Source of the DNA: Methylobacterium sp. J-070 | GTDB lineage: Bacteria > Pseudomonadota > Alphaproteobacteria > Rhizobiales > Beijerinckiaceae | NCBI RefSeq assembly: GCF_022829385.1 | Contig: NZ_JAKSXX010000048.1 | Location: 1 to 36,524, forward strand | Length of the DNA: 36,524 nt | Direction of reading: 5' to 3' | In this document: positions 16,054-24,726 of the stretch, piece by piece | Numbering within the stretch: position 1 is the first letter of the stretch | How the letters are laid out: each line of letters opens with the position of its first letter | The notes under the pieces: generated by a model | Databases searched by the model: none | What the model was told of the DNA's origin: nothing | What the model saw: only the letters and a program-made list of their open reading frames with translations | Position numbers and translations under genes: made by a program

Positions 16054-16335
16054 GTCCGTCCTCCAGATTCGTCCGTGATGTCCCGGCTTACCGGGCCATT
16101 CGTTCATCTGCAGTTAAGGGAAGATTGTGGCTGATGCAAGGTCAAGGCCCCTGCCCACGGGCCGCCGGAGGGGGTCCGGGCCCCGGCCACGCTTCCGCGC
16201 CGCCGGGGCAAGTACCTGACGACAATCAGCTTTTCCAAGAGCCTGTGACATCGCCGCATCGGACTACCGATCCGGATGCCGGAGGCCGCACCGGGCCCGC
16301 CGATCCTGAACGGCGGGCTTCCCTGAACGGCGCCG

Positions 16336-18558
16336 TCACCCGGCGCCGATCAGCCGGATCGCCGCCTCGCGCTCGAACAGGTAGAGCAGCACCCGCAGCG
16401 CCTGCCCCCGCGGGCTCTTCAGCCCGGGATCGCGCTCGACGATCATCCGGGCATCGTCGCGGGCGGCCTCCAGCAGGGCACCGTCGCTCTCCAGCCGGGC
16501 GAGCCGGAACGCCGCCAGGCCCGATTGCCGGGTGCCGAGCACCTCGCCCTCGCCGCGCAGCTTGAGGTCGGCCTCGGCGATGCGGAAGCCGTCCTCGCTC
16601 GACCGCATCATCTCCAGCCGCGCCCGGGACACCTGCCCCAGGGGCCCCCGGTAGAGCAGCAGGCAGGAGGAGGCCTTCGCGCCACGCCCGACCCGGCCGC
16701 GGAGCTGGTGCAGCTGCGCCAGGCCGAACCGCTCCGCGTGCTCGATCACCATGATGGTCGCCTCGGGCACGTCGACCCCGACCTCCACCACCGTGGTCGA
16801 GACCAGCAGCTTGGTCTCCCCGGCGGCGAACCGCGCCATGGCGGAATCCTTCTCGGGGCCCGGCATCTTGCCGTGGATCAGCCCGACGGTGTCGCCGAAA
16901 TGCTTGTGCAGGTCGTCGAAGCGCTCGGCCGCCGCGGCGAGGTCGACGAACTCGGATTCCTCCACCAGGGGGCAGATCCAGTAGACCCGCTCGCCCCCGG
17001 CGATCGCCCGGGCGAGGCCGGCCACCACCTCGTCGATCCGCTCGGTGGACAGGGTCAGGGTCCGGATCGGCTGCCGGCCGGCGGGCTTCTCGTCGAGGAT
17101 CGACACGTCCATGTCGCCGAAGAAGGTCAGCGCCAGGGTGCGGGGGATCGGCGTCGCGGTCATCACTAGGAAGTCGACCGCCTCGCCCTTGGCGCCGAGC
17201 GCGAGGCGCTGGTGCACGCCGAACCGGTGCTGCTCGTCCACCACCGCGAGCCCGAGATCGCGAAAGGTCACGGCCTCCTGGAACAGCGCGTGGGTGCCGA
17301 CCAGGATGTCGATCTCCCCGGCGGCGAGGTCGGCCAGCGTGCTCTTGCGCTCCGCGGCCCGGTCGCGGCCGGTCATCAGGCGCAGGCGCAGCCCCCCCGC
17401 GAGGGGCTGAAGCCGCGCGAAATGCTGCCGGGCCAGGATCTCGGTGGGGGCCATCAGGGCGGCCTGCCGCCCGGCCTCCACGGCCGACGCCATGGCGAGC
17501 AGGGCCACCGCGGTCTTGCCCGAGCCGACATCGCCCTGGAGCAGGCGCAGCATCCGGCGCGGCGCCGCGAGGTCCTGGCGGATCTCCGCCACCGCCCGGC
17601 CTTGCGCGCCGGTGAGCGCGAAGGGCAGGGCGGCGGCGATGCGCCCGCTCAAGGTCCCGTCGCCGGCGTTGACCCGGCCGGCCTTGCGCCGCTGCCGGGC
17701 GCGCAGGAGGGCCAGCGCCAGCTGCGAGGCCAGCAGCTCGTCGTAGGCCAAGCGCCGCCGGGACGGCGTCGCGGGGGGCGGCTGGAGCGGATCCTCGGCC
17801 TTCGGGGGCGCCTCCTCGGGGCGGTGCTCGAGGCGCAGGGCCTCCGCGAAGGCGGGCAGCCGGTTCTTCTCCAGCCAGGCCGGATCCTGCCATTCCGGCA
17901 GGACCGGCAGGCGGTCGAGGGCCGCCACCGCGAGCTTGTTGATCGCCCGCGAGGTCAGCCCCTCGGTGGCGCCGTAGACCGGCTCGACCGCGGGCAGCTC
18001 GGCGAGCCCCGCCTCGTCCACGATCCGCGACGGGTGGACCATCTGGCGGGTGCCGTCCCACAGGTCGATCCGGCCGGTGATGTAGCGGTGCGCCCCAAGC
18101 GGCAGCATCTTCTCCACCCGGGGCCGGGGCATCCCGAAGAACACCAGCGTGATGTCGTGCCCGGAGGCGTCCTCCACCACCACCCGGTGCGGGCGCTTGC
18201 CCGAGCCGATCTGGGCCGGGCGGTGGTCCACCACGGTGACCCCGAGGGTAACCGGCTCGCCCACGGGCGCCTCGCCGACCGAGCCCATCAGCTTCCGGGC
18301 CACGCCGCCCTGGGGCAGGTGGAACAGCAGGTCCACGACCCGGGCCTCGCGCTCGGGCGTGCCGAGCAGCTTCTCGATCAGCGGCGCCATCTTGGGGCCG
18401 ATGCCCGGCAGGGCGCGCGCCGGGGCGAACAGGGGATCGAGGATGCTCGGGCGCAGCGTCGGGGCGACCGCGGGCGCGCGGCCGGTCTCGCCCTCCGGCG
18501 CCTCGGCCGCCGCGGGATCCTTCAAGGCCGGGTCCTGAGTCGCGCGTGCATCTGGCAT
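16336..18558 (-). CDS. recG: ATP-dependent DNA helicase RecG
   Basis: This 740-residue helicase remodels stalled replication forks and Holliday junctions. The ATG at 18558 is used; a frame open further upstream reads as non-family sequence. An N-terminal wedge/OB-fold part runs from about residue 35 to 200 (LFAPARALPGIGPKMAPLIE, and FFGMPRPRVEKMLPLGAHRY). The helicase core carries Walker A GDVGSGKT (342-349), the DEQH box (441-444, followed by RFG), TATPIPRTLALTFFGDMDVS and QLRGRVGRG. A Pro-rich insert lies at about 247-268 (EEAPPKAEDPLQPPPATPSR). Length is slightly above the usual 690-700 because of this insert and an Ala/Pro-rich start. The gene is divergent from a hydrolase gene across 99 bp. 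In many alphaproteobacteria recG is next to sdhE and mfd, but here it is about 13 kb from them. Confidence 0.95.
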   Translation of the reverse strand: MPDARATQDPALKDPAAAEAPEGETGRAPAVAPTLRPSILDPLFAPARALPGIGPKMAPLIEKLLGTPEREARVVDLLFHLPQGGVARKLMGSVGEAPVGEPVTLGVTVVDHRPAQIGSGKRPHRVVVEDASGHDITLVFFGMPRPRVEKMLPLGAHRYITGRIDLWDGTRQMVHPSRIVDEAGLAELPAVEPVYGATEGLTSRAINKLAVAALDRLPVLPEWQDPAWLEKNRLPAFAEALRLEHRPEEAPPKAEDPLQPPPATPSRRRLAYDELLASQLALALLRARQRRKAGRVNAGDGTLSGRIAAALPFALTGAQGRAVAEIRQDLAAPRRMLRLLQGDVGSGKTAVALLAMASAVEAGRQAALMAPTEILARQHFARLQPLAGGLRLRLMTGRDRAAERKSTLADLAAGEIDILVGTHALFQEAVTFRDLGLAVVDEQHRFGVHQRLALGAKGEAVDFLVMTATPIPRTLALTFFGDMDVSILDEKPAGRQPIRTLTLSTERIDEVVAGLARAIAGGERVYWICPLVEESEFVDLAAAAERFDDLHKHFGDTVGLIHGKMPGPEKDSAMARFAAGETKLLVSTTVVEVGVDVPEATIMVIEHAERFGLAQLHQLRGRVGRGAKASSCLLLYRGPLGQVSRARLEMMRSSEDGFRIAEADLKLRGEGEVLGTRQSGLAAFRLARLESDGALLEAARDDARMIVERDPGLKSPRGQALRVLLYLFEREAAIRLIGAG

Positions 18559-18657
18559 GGCGGTTCGGCGGACATGGTGCCGGACGCGCCTTATCATCCG
18601 GTGCATCCCGTCGCGCCAGTGCGGCGTGGCAGCGACAGACCCGGGAGACCGATCCCC

Positions 18658-19542
18658 ATGGCCAGCGACTTCCTGCCGGGTTTCGACCGGCACCGGATCG
18701 AGACCGAGCCCGGCGTGACGATCCATGCCCGCTCGGCCGGATCCGGCCCGCCGGTCCTGCTGCTGCACGGGCACCCGCAGACCCTGTCCACGTGGCTCCA
18801 CGTCGCCCCGCGCCTGGCCGAGCGCCGCACCGTGGTGGCGATGGACCTGCGCGGCTACGGCGATTCGGCCAAGCCCCCGGGCGGTGAGCGCCACGCCGCC
18901 TACGCCAAGCGCGCCATGGCGGCCGACGCCGCGGCGGTGATGCGGGCGCTGGGCCACGACCGCTTCGCGGTGGTCGGCCACGACCGGGGCGGGCGCGTCG
19001 CCCACCGGCTGGCCCTGGACCACGCGCAGGCCGTCGAGCGCGTCGCCGTATTCGACATCGCCCCGACGGCGACCATGTACGCGCGCACCGACAAGGCCTT
19101 CGCGACCCGCTATTTCTGGTGGTTCTTCTTCATCCAGCCCCATCCCCTGCCGGAGACGCTGATCGGCGCCGACCCCGAATTCTTCCTGCGCCACCACGTC
19201 GAGGGACAGTCGAAGACCCCCGGCTCGACCCCGCCGGACCTCTTCGCCGAGTACCTGCGCTGCTATTCCGACCCCGCCTGCCGCCACGCGATCTGCGAGG
19301 ATTACCGGGCGGCGGCCGGGATCGACCTGGAGCACGACGCCGCCGATGCGGACGCGCGGGTCACGGCGCCGCTGCTGGCGCTCTGGGGGGCGAAGGGCAC
19401 GGTCGGCCAGACCTACGACGTGCTGGAGACCTGGCGGGAGAAGGCGACCGACGTCTCGGGCCGGGCCCTCGATTGCGGCCACACCCTTCAGGAGGAGCGG
19501 CCGGAGGAGGTTTTTTCCGAGCTGGCGGCGTTCCTCCTCTGA
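18658..19542 (+). CDS. Alpha/beta hydrolase, haloacetate dehalogenase-like
   Basis: This 294-residue soluble hydrolase resembles fluoroacetate dehalogenase (FAcD). The start at 18658 has GGGAG upstream. Seen in order: LLLHGHPQT (oxyanion loop), VGHDRGGRVAHRLALD with nucleophile Asp109 and arginines 110 and 113 that bind the carboxylate in FAcD, FDIAP with Asp133, CEDYRAAA, and the C-terminal CGHTLQEE with His275. The full Asp-Asp-His set is present. In FAcD a His-Trp pair (155-156) helps hold fluoride. Here the matching place reads RYFWWFFFIQP, so His is replaced by Trp154 while Trp155 is kept. Defluorination is therefore doubtful, and another haloacid or ester/epoxide substrate is possible. 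It is divergent from recG. A FAD monooxygenase gene follows after 142 bp on the same strand. Confidence 0.85.
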   Translation: MASDFLPGFDRHRIETEPGVTIHARSAGSGPPVLLLHGHPQTLSTWLHVAPRLAERRTVVAMDLRGYGDSAKPPGGERHAAYAKRAMAADAAAVMRALGHDRFAVVGHDRGGRVAHRLALDHAQAVERVAVFDIAPTATMYARTDKAFATRYFWWFFFIQPHPLPETLIGADPEFFLRHHVEGQSKTPGSTPPDLFAEYLRCYSDPACRHAICEDYRAAAGIDLEHDAADADARVTAPLLALWGAKGTVGQTYDVLETWREKATDVSGRALDCGHTLQEERPEEVFSELAAFLL

Positions 19543-19684
19543 CCGGTCGCGGGCGTGCGGCGCCGTGACTCCCGGGGCCGGCGCCGCGCGCCCTTGGCAG
19601 GCGTGCCGAACACCGCAGATAGGGGATGCCCCGCAGCGGACCGCGTCACGCGGCACCGCCGGGCGGCGAAGTGAGCAGGGAGCC

Positions 19685-20896
19685 ATGTCCGACACGCCGG
19701 AACACCGATTCGACGTCGCCGTGGTCGGGGCCGGGGCCGCGGGGCTCGCCGCCGCGCTGGCCATCGCCCAGGCGGGCATCGCCACGGCCTTGGTCGGCCG
19801 TCACGCCCCCGTGGCGGACGGGCGGACCGTCGCGCTGCTCGACGGGTCGGTGCGCTTCCTGGAGGCGCTGGGCGCCTGGGGGGCGGTGGCGCCGCACGCG
19901 AGCCCGCTCTGCACCCTGCAGATCGTCGACGACACCGGCAGCCTGTTCCGGCCGCCGCCGGTGCGCTTCCAGGCCGCCGAGATCGGCCTCGACGCCTTCG
20001 GCTGGAACGTCGAGAGCGCCCGGCTGGTCGAGAGCCTGCGCGCCCGCGCCCGGGTCCAGCCCAGCCTCACCCTGGTCGAGGCGGATTCCGCCGGCGTCGC
20101 CCCCGGGGAGGCGGCCGCCCGGATCGCCCTGGCGGAGGGCGGCGCGGTCGAGGCCCGGCTGGTGGTGGGGGCCGACGGCGGCCGCTCGGCGCTCCGGGCC
20201 GCCAGCGGCATCCGGGTGCGCGACTGGACCTATCCGCAGAGCGCGATCACCACGATCCTGGCCCATGACCGGCCGCACCGGGACGTCTCCACCGAGTTCC
20301 ACACCCGCTCCGGCCCGTTCACCCTGGTGCCGCTGCCGGGGGGCCACCGCTCCAGCCTGGTCTGGGTGACCGGGGAGGGGGCGGCGCGCCGCCTCGCCGC
20401 CCTCGACGACGCCGCCCTCGGGCAGGCGGTGGAGCGGCAGGCCCGGGCGATGCTCGGCGCCATGCGGGTCGACGGTCCGCGCGGCCTCGTGCCGATGCGC
20501 GGGCTCGCGGTGGCGACCCCGGTGGCGCAGCGCCTGGCGCTGATCGGCGAGGCGGCCCACGTCTTCCCGCCGATCGGCGCGCAGGGCCTCAACCTCGGCC
20601 TGCGCGACGCCGCGACCCTGCGCGACGGTGTGCTGGCGGCCGCCCGCGACCGCCGCGATCCCGGATCGCGCCCGGTGCTCGACGCCTACGCGCGGGCGCG
20701 CCGGGTCGACACGGCGGCGCGCACCGCCGCGGTGGACCTGCTCAACCGCAGCCTGCTCAGCGACCTGTTGCCGGTGGACGCGCTCCGCGGCCTGGGCCTG
20801 CTGGCGATGGCGCAGCTCGGCCCGCTGCGGCGGCTGGTGATGCGGGAGGGCGTGCTGCCCCGGCTCGGCGCGCCGGAGCTGATGCGCGGGACCTGA
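19685..20896 (+). CDS. UbiH/UbiF-family FAD-dependent monooxygenase
   Basis: This 403-residue flavoprotein resembles the ubiquinone hydroxylases UbiH, UbiF and UbiI. Residues 10-31 form the FAD Rossmann motif (GAGAAGLAAALAIAQAG). GADGGRS (162-168) is the second conserved motif, and GEAAHVFPPIGAQGLNLGLR (288-307) is the third, close to the usual G(D/N)AAHxxxPxxGQGxNxGxxD. The GGGAG ribosome site lies just before ATG 19685. Length is normal for the family. The likely role is ring hydroxylation in ubiquinone synthesis, but which carbon is attacked cannot be told from sequence, so no ubi symbol is assigned. It follows the hydrolase gene by 142 bp; co-transcription is possible but nothing shows a shared pathway. 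It converges on the receiver-like gene. Confidence 0.85.
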   Translation: MSDTPEHRFDVAVVGAGAAGLAAALAIAQAGIATALVGRHAPVADGRTVALLDGSVRFLEALGAWGAVAPHASPLCTLQIVDDTGSLFRPPPVRFQAAEIGLDAFGWNVESARLVESLRARARVQPSLTLVEADSAGVAPGEAAARIALAEGGAVEARLVVGADGGRSALRAASGIRVRDWTYPQSAITTILAHDRPHRDVSTEFHTRSGPFTLVPLPGGHRSSLVWVTGEGAARRLAALDDAALGQAVERQARAMLGAMRVDGPRGLVPMRGLAVATPVAQRLALIGEAAHVFPPIGAQGLNLGLRDAATLRDGVLAAARDRRDPGSRPVLDAYARARRVDTAARTAAVDLLNRSLLSDLLPVDALRGLGLLAMAQLGPLRRLVMREGVLPRLGAPELMRGT

Positions 20897-21205
20897 TCAA
20901 TCGGGCCTCGGTCACGACGCTGCCGCGCCCGGTCCCGGGATCGAACGAGGGCCTGACCGCGGATCATCGCCCGGCTTGCCCTCCGCCTCGGCGGCGCGGG
21001 CGGAAGCCGGGCGCGGAGCCTCAAGAGCGTTGGCTCCCGGATGCGGATCGTGACGCGCGACGCGCGCTCCTCCCCCTTGCGGGAAGGCGGTGGAGGTGGG
21101 GATGGTGCGGACGGCACCGCCGAGCCTTATCCGGCGCCCCCCGCAAGGGGGAGGGCGGCCGCGCCCAGACCGTCAGGCGCGGGATCCAATCAGACCGAGA
21201 ATGCG
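20897..21205. other. 309-bp gap between convergent genes with a REP-like element
   Basis: No gene is supported. It separates the stops of two convergent genes and holds the inverted repeat at 21068-21154, which is listed separately. Frames through it read into low-complexity sequence. Confidence 0.55.
21068..21154. repeat. REP-like inverted repeat
   Basis: The left arm tcctcccccttgcggg (from 21068) and the right arm cccgcaagggggagg (ending 21154) are complementary over about 15 bases and enclose about 56 bp. It lies between two convergent genes. Comparable GC-rich palindromes sit at 27493, 31698 and 35678 in this window, always between genes or at gene edges. Confidence 0.65.
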
Positions 21206-21550
21206 CTAGAGATCCGGCTGCGCGGCCACGTAGGCGCCGAGGCGGGTCGCGAGGTCGACGGGGCCGCCGGAGCGGACCTCCCCCGAATCGCCGATCAGGA
21301 TGACCGGGATGCCGCGGTCCCGGAGCCGGGACCGAAGCCGGGCGGCGCGGCGGGCATAGGCGGGGTCCCGGCGGGTCGGGGCCTGAAGCAGGACCGCGGA
21401 GGGGCGGGCGATCACGGCAAGCACGTCGTCCGCCGCCTCCATGGAGGCGGTGACGCTCGCGTAGCCGAGATTGGCCAGCTCGCCCGAGAGGGACCGGTCC
21501 ACGGCGCGGACGCCGTCATCGACCACGAGCACTTGTTGCAGCGCACCCAT
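21206..21550 (-). CDS. Receiver-like protein lacking the phosphorylation site
   Basis: This 114-residue protein resembles a single receiver (CheY-like) domain. From ATG 21550 it reads MGALQQVLVVDDGVRAVDRS, so the acidic pair of the metal site is present (Asp11-Asp12). The middle strand reads PSAVLLQAP, where a receiver has the phosphorylated Asp followed by two residues and Met-Pro. Here Gln56 replaces that Asp. The later strand IPVILIGDSG has no conserved Lys. The fold therefore looks intact, but phosphorylation in the usual way should be impossible. Such pseudo-receivers act by protein contact. A TTG start 18 codons upstream (21604) is possible but less likely. It lies 160 bp downstream of the synthetase-like gene on the same strand. 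Other annotation: plain hypothetical protein. Confidence 0.62.
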   Translation of the reverse strand: MGALQQVLVVDDGVRAVDRSLSGELANLGYASVTASMEAADDVLAVIARPSAVLLQAPTRRDPAYARRAARLRSRLRDRGIPVILIGDSGEVRSGGPVDLATRLGAYVAAQPDL

Positions 21551-21710
21551 GAGCTTGAGCGGTACTCCATCCTGCACAGCTTGGAAAGATAGCCGTGACC
21601 ACAATCCGTTGCAGAACCCGCGAGGAGGCGGTTCGGATCCGTCGGCCGTGTGCAGATGCGAGATTATCCGCCGCGCCTGAGCGCGGGATGAACCGCCCCG
21701 CAGGACCCGT

Positions 21711-22946
21711 TCAGGTGCGCGCCGCGTCGCCGGGGGCGCCGGGCCGGGAGCCCGGGCCCCGCCAGGATCGGGGATCCGTCTCCGGGATGTCGCCGCGGGG
21801 CAGGGGCGCCACCGCGCAGGCCGGCCCGCGGTAGACCAAGCCTCCGTCGGCCCCGCGGGCGAGGTTCAGGAGGGCGCGGGGCAGGGGCGCCCGCTCCGGG
21901 AAGGCCAGGGTCGCGGCGAGGTCGCGGAGGCCGGGGCGGGTGAGCACGGCCGCCTCGCCGAAGACCAGGGAATCGAGGCGCTGCGGGGCGGCGGATCCGG
22001 GCGCGGCCGGCAGGGCGGCCGGCGCCCTGTGCACCACGTTGAGGGCGCGCACGGTCCAGGGCAGGGGCAGGGCGGCGAGCGCCGGCTCGATCAGGGCGGG
22101 GGCGACGAGGCGGGTCGGCACGGGCCGCAACAGGGCGGCGCGGAAGCCCGCCGCGTCGAAGGGGATCACCGTCTCGAGGCCGGCCCCGACCGTCAGCGCG
22201 GCGCCGAGGCCGGTCACCAGCCCGCGCAGGTCGTGGGCGGGAAGGAGCGTCAGGATCCGCTCGTCCGCGGTGACCGGCAGGGCGTCGAGATGCGCCGCGA
22301 TGGACGCCGCGAGCGCCGCCGCGGGGCGATAGACCGGCCGGCCCGGATCGCCGTCCTCGAAGGTCACGAGGCCGAGGCTCGCGCCCGGCTGGGACACGCC
22401 GCGCTCCAGGGCCATCGCGTCGAGACTGATCACGCCGTCCGGCACGCCGGGTCCGAAGGCCGCGAGGTAGCGCAGGCTGAAATGGCGCATGGCCGCGCGG
22501 GTGAGCTCCTCGGCGGGCCGGCGTTCCCCCCGTCGGCCCTCCGTCAGCACCGCGACGAGGCCGGCGGCCTCGATCGCCGCGGAGAGCCGCTCGGGATCCC
22601 AGGGGGCCGGCATCGCGCAGGGCAGGTGCCCGGCGGCCTCGACCGCGAGGTGGGCGAGGGCCGATTCGGCCCCCCCGGAGAACCACAGGCCGATCCGGCT
22701 GCCGGCCGGGAGCCGCCAGGCGCCGATCCCGCGGGCGAGCCGGCCGACGATCTCGGCGGCGGCCGCGTAGGTCCAGGTGATCGGCGGGCGTCCACACCAG
22801 GCAACCCGGTCGCCCGAATCACGCAGGGCCGTGCGCTGCGGGGCCGTGCCGGCGGTCGCGAACAGGCAGGCGCACAGCCCGTCGGACCGCGCGGACGCGT
22901 CCGCTGCGGCGTCGGCCGTCGTCTCCGCCACCGCGAACGCGTTCAA
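21711..22946 (-). CDS. Degenerate AMP-dependent synthetase-like protein
   Basis: This 411-residue protein has the overall order of the acyl-CoA synthetase/ANL family (for example TWTYAAAAEIVGRLARGI, GLWFSGGAESALAHLAVEAA and later GLVYRGP). Key parts are missing. The phosphate-binding loop, usually (Y/F)TSGTTGxPKG, is replaced by TFEDGDPGRPVYR (195-207). The protein also stops about 100 residues short, so the C-terminal domain with the catalytic Lys is absent. Adenylation is therefore unlikely, and it may be a scaffold, a regulator or a decaying gene. The frame begins with TTG at 22946; no ATG gives a family-like N-terminus. The frame is intact over more than 1.2 kb, which argues against recent decay. 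The receiver-like gene lies 160 bp downstream on the same strand. Its intended substrate cannot be inferred. Confidence 0.6.
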   Translation of the reverse strand: MNAFAVAETTADAAADASARSDGLCACLFATAGTAPQRTALRDSGDRVAWCGRPPITWTYAAAAEIVGRLARGIGAWRLPAGSRIGLWFSGGAESALAHLAVEAAGHLPCAMPAPWDPERLSAAIEAAGLVAVLTEGRRGERRPAEELTRAAMRHFSLRYLAAFGPGVPDGVISLDAMALERGVSQPGASLGLVTFEDGDPGRPVYRPAAALAASIAAHLDALPVTADERILTLLPAHDLRGLVTGLGAALTVGAGLETVIPFDAAGFRAALLRPVPTRLVAPALIEPALAALPLPWTVRALNVVHRAPAALPAAPGSAAPQRLDSLVFGEAAVLTRPGLRDLAATLAFPERAPLPRALLNLARGADGGLVYRGPACAVAPLPRGDIPETDPRSWRGPGSRPGAPGDAART

Positions 22947-23409
22947 CCCGCCACCCCCGACCGATACTGCGAAGCCGCCGGCATGGTCGATCGATTACGG
23001 TTAACCGACCGCTAAGGCCAGGGGCGACCGCCCGCGCGGCGGCGCCCCGGCGGAGTGCGCCCCCCCGGGCCGATCACGCGCTCGTGCGATGTCGCGCTTG
23101 CGGCCGGACAGGCGCGGGCCTATCGGGAGCCGGCCGCGGTTCTGCGGGCCTGCCGGCCCGACGAACCGCAGTGTCAAGCCGCGGTGTCATGCCTTCGCCT
23201 CATTCCGGGGGAAAGGCAGGCCGCCCGGTCGCCAGGGCGGGCGAGGGGCGCATTCGGGCGCCCGTCCCACCCGATGGCCGGACTGATTCATCCGGATTTC
23301 CGGGGAGCACGCCACGGCGGCGCGCGCCCGGATGATCCGGCGGACCCGCCGTCCGGTGGGCTCCGCATCCTGCCAGCCACACCACGTCTCTTCCAAGGGG
23401 TCAGAGCCG
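22947..23409. other. 463-bp divergent intergenic region
   Basis: This lies between the synthetase-like gene (minus) and ialB-like gene (plus). I see no gene. A short AT-richer spot at about 22985-23010 contains ggttaacc and could belong to a promoter. A ribosome site AAGGGG precedes the next gene. No hairpin stands out. Confidence 0.5.
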
Positions 23410-24189
23410 ATGTCCTTCACCCGCTCCGCGCCGCACGTGCGCGCTGCCCTTCTCGGTCTCGCGGGCCTCGGCCTCGCGGTCGCGCCGGCCCTGGCGCAGC
23501 CGAAGAAGCCCGCGGCCCCGGCGCCGACCGCGCCCGCGCCGACCGCCCCGGCCACCCCGGCAGCCAACACGCCGGCCGCCCAGACCGGCCCGCAGATCGT
23601 GGCCGTGAAGTCCGAGCCGAGCCAGGCCGACTGGACCAAGGTCTGCGGCAAGGACCAGGGCTCGGGCACCGACATCTGCTACACGACCCGCGACTTCGTG
23701 TCCGACCAGGGCCAGCCGGTGCTGGCGGTGGCGGTCTACGAGATGAAGAACGCCGCCCAGAAGCAGGAGGTGCGCGTGGTGCGCTACCTGCTGCCGCTGG
23801 GCCTGCTGCTGCAGCCGGGCATCCGCTTCAGCGTCGACGGCCAGGGCGCGACGGCCGGCCGCTTCGCGGTCTGCTTCCCGAACGGCTGCTTCGCCGAGGC
23901 GGGGGGCGTCGATGCCGGCGTGGTCGCCGCGATGAAGAAGGGCACGACCCTCAACGTCTCGGTCCAGAACCAGACCCAGCGCGAGGTCACCTTCGCGGTG
24001 CCGCTCGCCGGCTTCGGCAAGGCCTTCGACGGCCCGGCCATCGACCCGAAGGTGCTCGAGGAGCAGCAGAAGAAGCTCCAGGCGGAGCTGGAGAAGCGCT
24101 CCGAGGACATGCGCAAGAAGCTCGAGCAGCAGGGCGGCGCCGCCGGCGCTGCCCCGTCCGCCGGCGCCACCCCCCCGGCCGCCAAGTAG
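23410..24189 (+). CDS. Invasion-associated locus B (IalB) family protein
   Basis: This 259-residue secreted protein starts at ATG 23410 with AAGGGG upstream. Residues 1-29 are a signal peptide (cleavage after APALA). A Pro/Ala/Thr-rich linker follows (about 31-60), then the IalB domain (about 65-215). That domain includes WTKVCGKDQGSGTDICYTT, LLPLGLLLQPGIRFSVDG, AVCFPNGCFAEAG and FAVPLAGFGKAFDGP. Two Cys pairs fit disulfides in the periplasm. The C-terminus is a charged helix rich in Lys, Glu and Gln (EEQQKKLQAELEKRSEDMRK), probably a coiled coil, and then a Pro/Ala tail. IalB was named for Bartonella erythrocyte invasion, but most members come from free-living alphaproteobacteria and have no known role. 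It converges on hspQ. Confidence 0.88.
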   Translation: MSFTRSAPHVRAALLGLAGLGLAVAPALAQPKKPAAPAPTAPAPTAPATPAANTPAAQTGPQIVAVKSEPSQADWTKVCGKDQGSGTDICYTTRDFVSDQGQPVLAVAVYEMKNAAQKQEVRVVRYLLPLGLLLQPGIRFSVDGQGATAGRFAVCFPNGCFAEAGGVDAGVVAAMKKGTTLNVSVQNQTQREVTFAVPLAGFGKAFDGPAIDPKVLEEQQKKLQAELEKRSEDMRKKLEQQGGAAGAAPSAGATPPAAK

Positions 24190-24340
24190 GCGCGACCCGG
24201 CGCGTCGGCGCAAGCCGGCGCGCAGGCGCCTCCGCGGCGTCATCGGCCCGCCGGGCGGCGGGCCCGGCCGTCGGGGTCCCGGCGACCGGATCCCCGCAGG
24301 GCTCCGCCGCTGCCTCCGGGCCGCCCCGGTCGACGGCCGC

Positions 24341-24679
24341 TCAGTTCGTGGCGCGGTCGCGCATGCGGTAGGCGCCGCCCGAGTCGCGCACGAACATCTC
24401 GGCGATGCCGGCGTGGCGCAGGGCCTCGCCGGACGTGTCGGGCAGGAGGTTCTGCTCCGACACGTAGGCCACGTACTCGGTCTCGGCGTTCTCGGCCAGC
24501 AGGTGGTAGAACGGCTGGTCCTTGCGGGGCCGGACCTCTTCGGGGATCGACAGCCACCATTCCTCGGTGTTGTCGAAGACCGGATCGACGTCGAAGACGA
24601 CACCCCGGAACGGGTAGATCCGGTGGCGCACCACGGCGCCGATCGCGAACTTCGCGGTTCTGAGTGTTACGTCCGTCAT
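24341..24679 (-). CDS. hspQ: HspQ/YccV heat-shock protein
   Basis: This 112-residue protein belongs to the HspQ (YccV, hemimethylated DNA-binding) family. It is a small beta-rich cytoplasmic protein that in E. coli and Salmonella boosts Lon proteolysis and binds hemimethylated DNA. FAIGAVVRHRIYPFRGVVFD (from about residue 11), VFDNTEEWWLSIPEEVRP, QPFYHLLAENAETEYVAYVS and QNLLPDTSG are all family marks. Length is normal. The start at 24679 is an ATG. It is a single gene converging on ialB. No heat-shock promoter can be pinned down in the short upstream gap, which is shared with the SnoaL-like gene end. Confidence 0.9.
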   Translation of the reverse strand: MTDVTLRTAKFAIGAVVRHRIYPFRGVVFDVDPVFDNTEEWWLSIPEEVRPRKDQPFYHLLAENAETEYVAYVSEQNLLPDTSGEALRHAGIAEMFVRDSGGAYRMRDRATN

Positions 24680-24726
24680 GATTCAGTCCGTCCAGGACGG
24701 ACAGATAGGTCCGATGACGGACCGTG

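Noticed and set aside
16054..16335. Search for a gene or RNA between the small membrane protein and recG
   Set aside because: The one plus-strand frame here is Arg/Pro-rich and runs into recG on the other strand. No hairpin or RNA motif was convincing.
17212..18657. Extended plus-strand frame before the haloacetate-dehalogenase-like gene
   Set aside because: The part before 18658 lies opposite recG and reads as low-complexity sequence. The hydrolase domain begins at 18658 with its own ribosome site.
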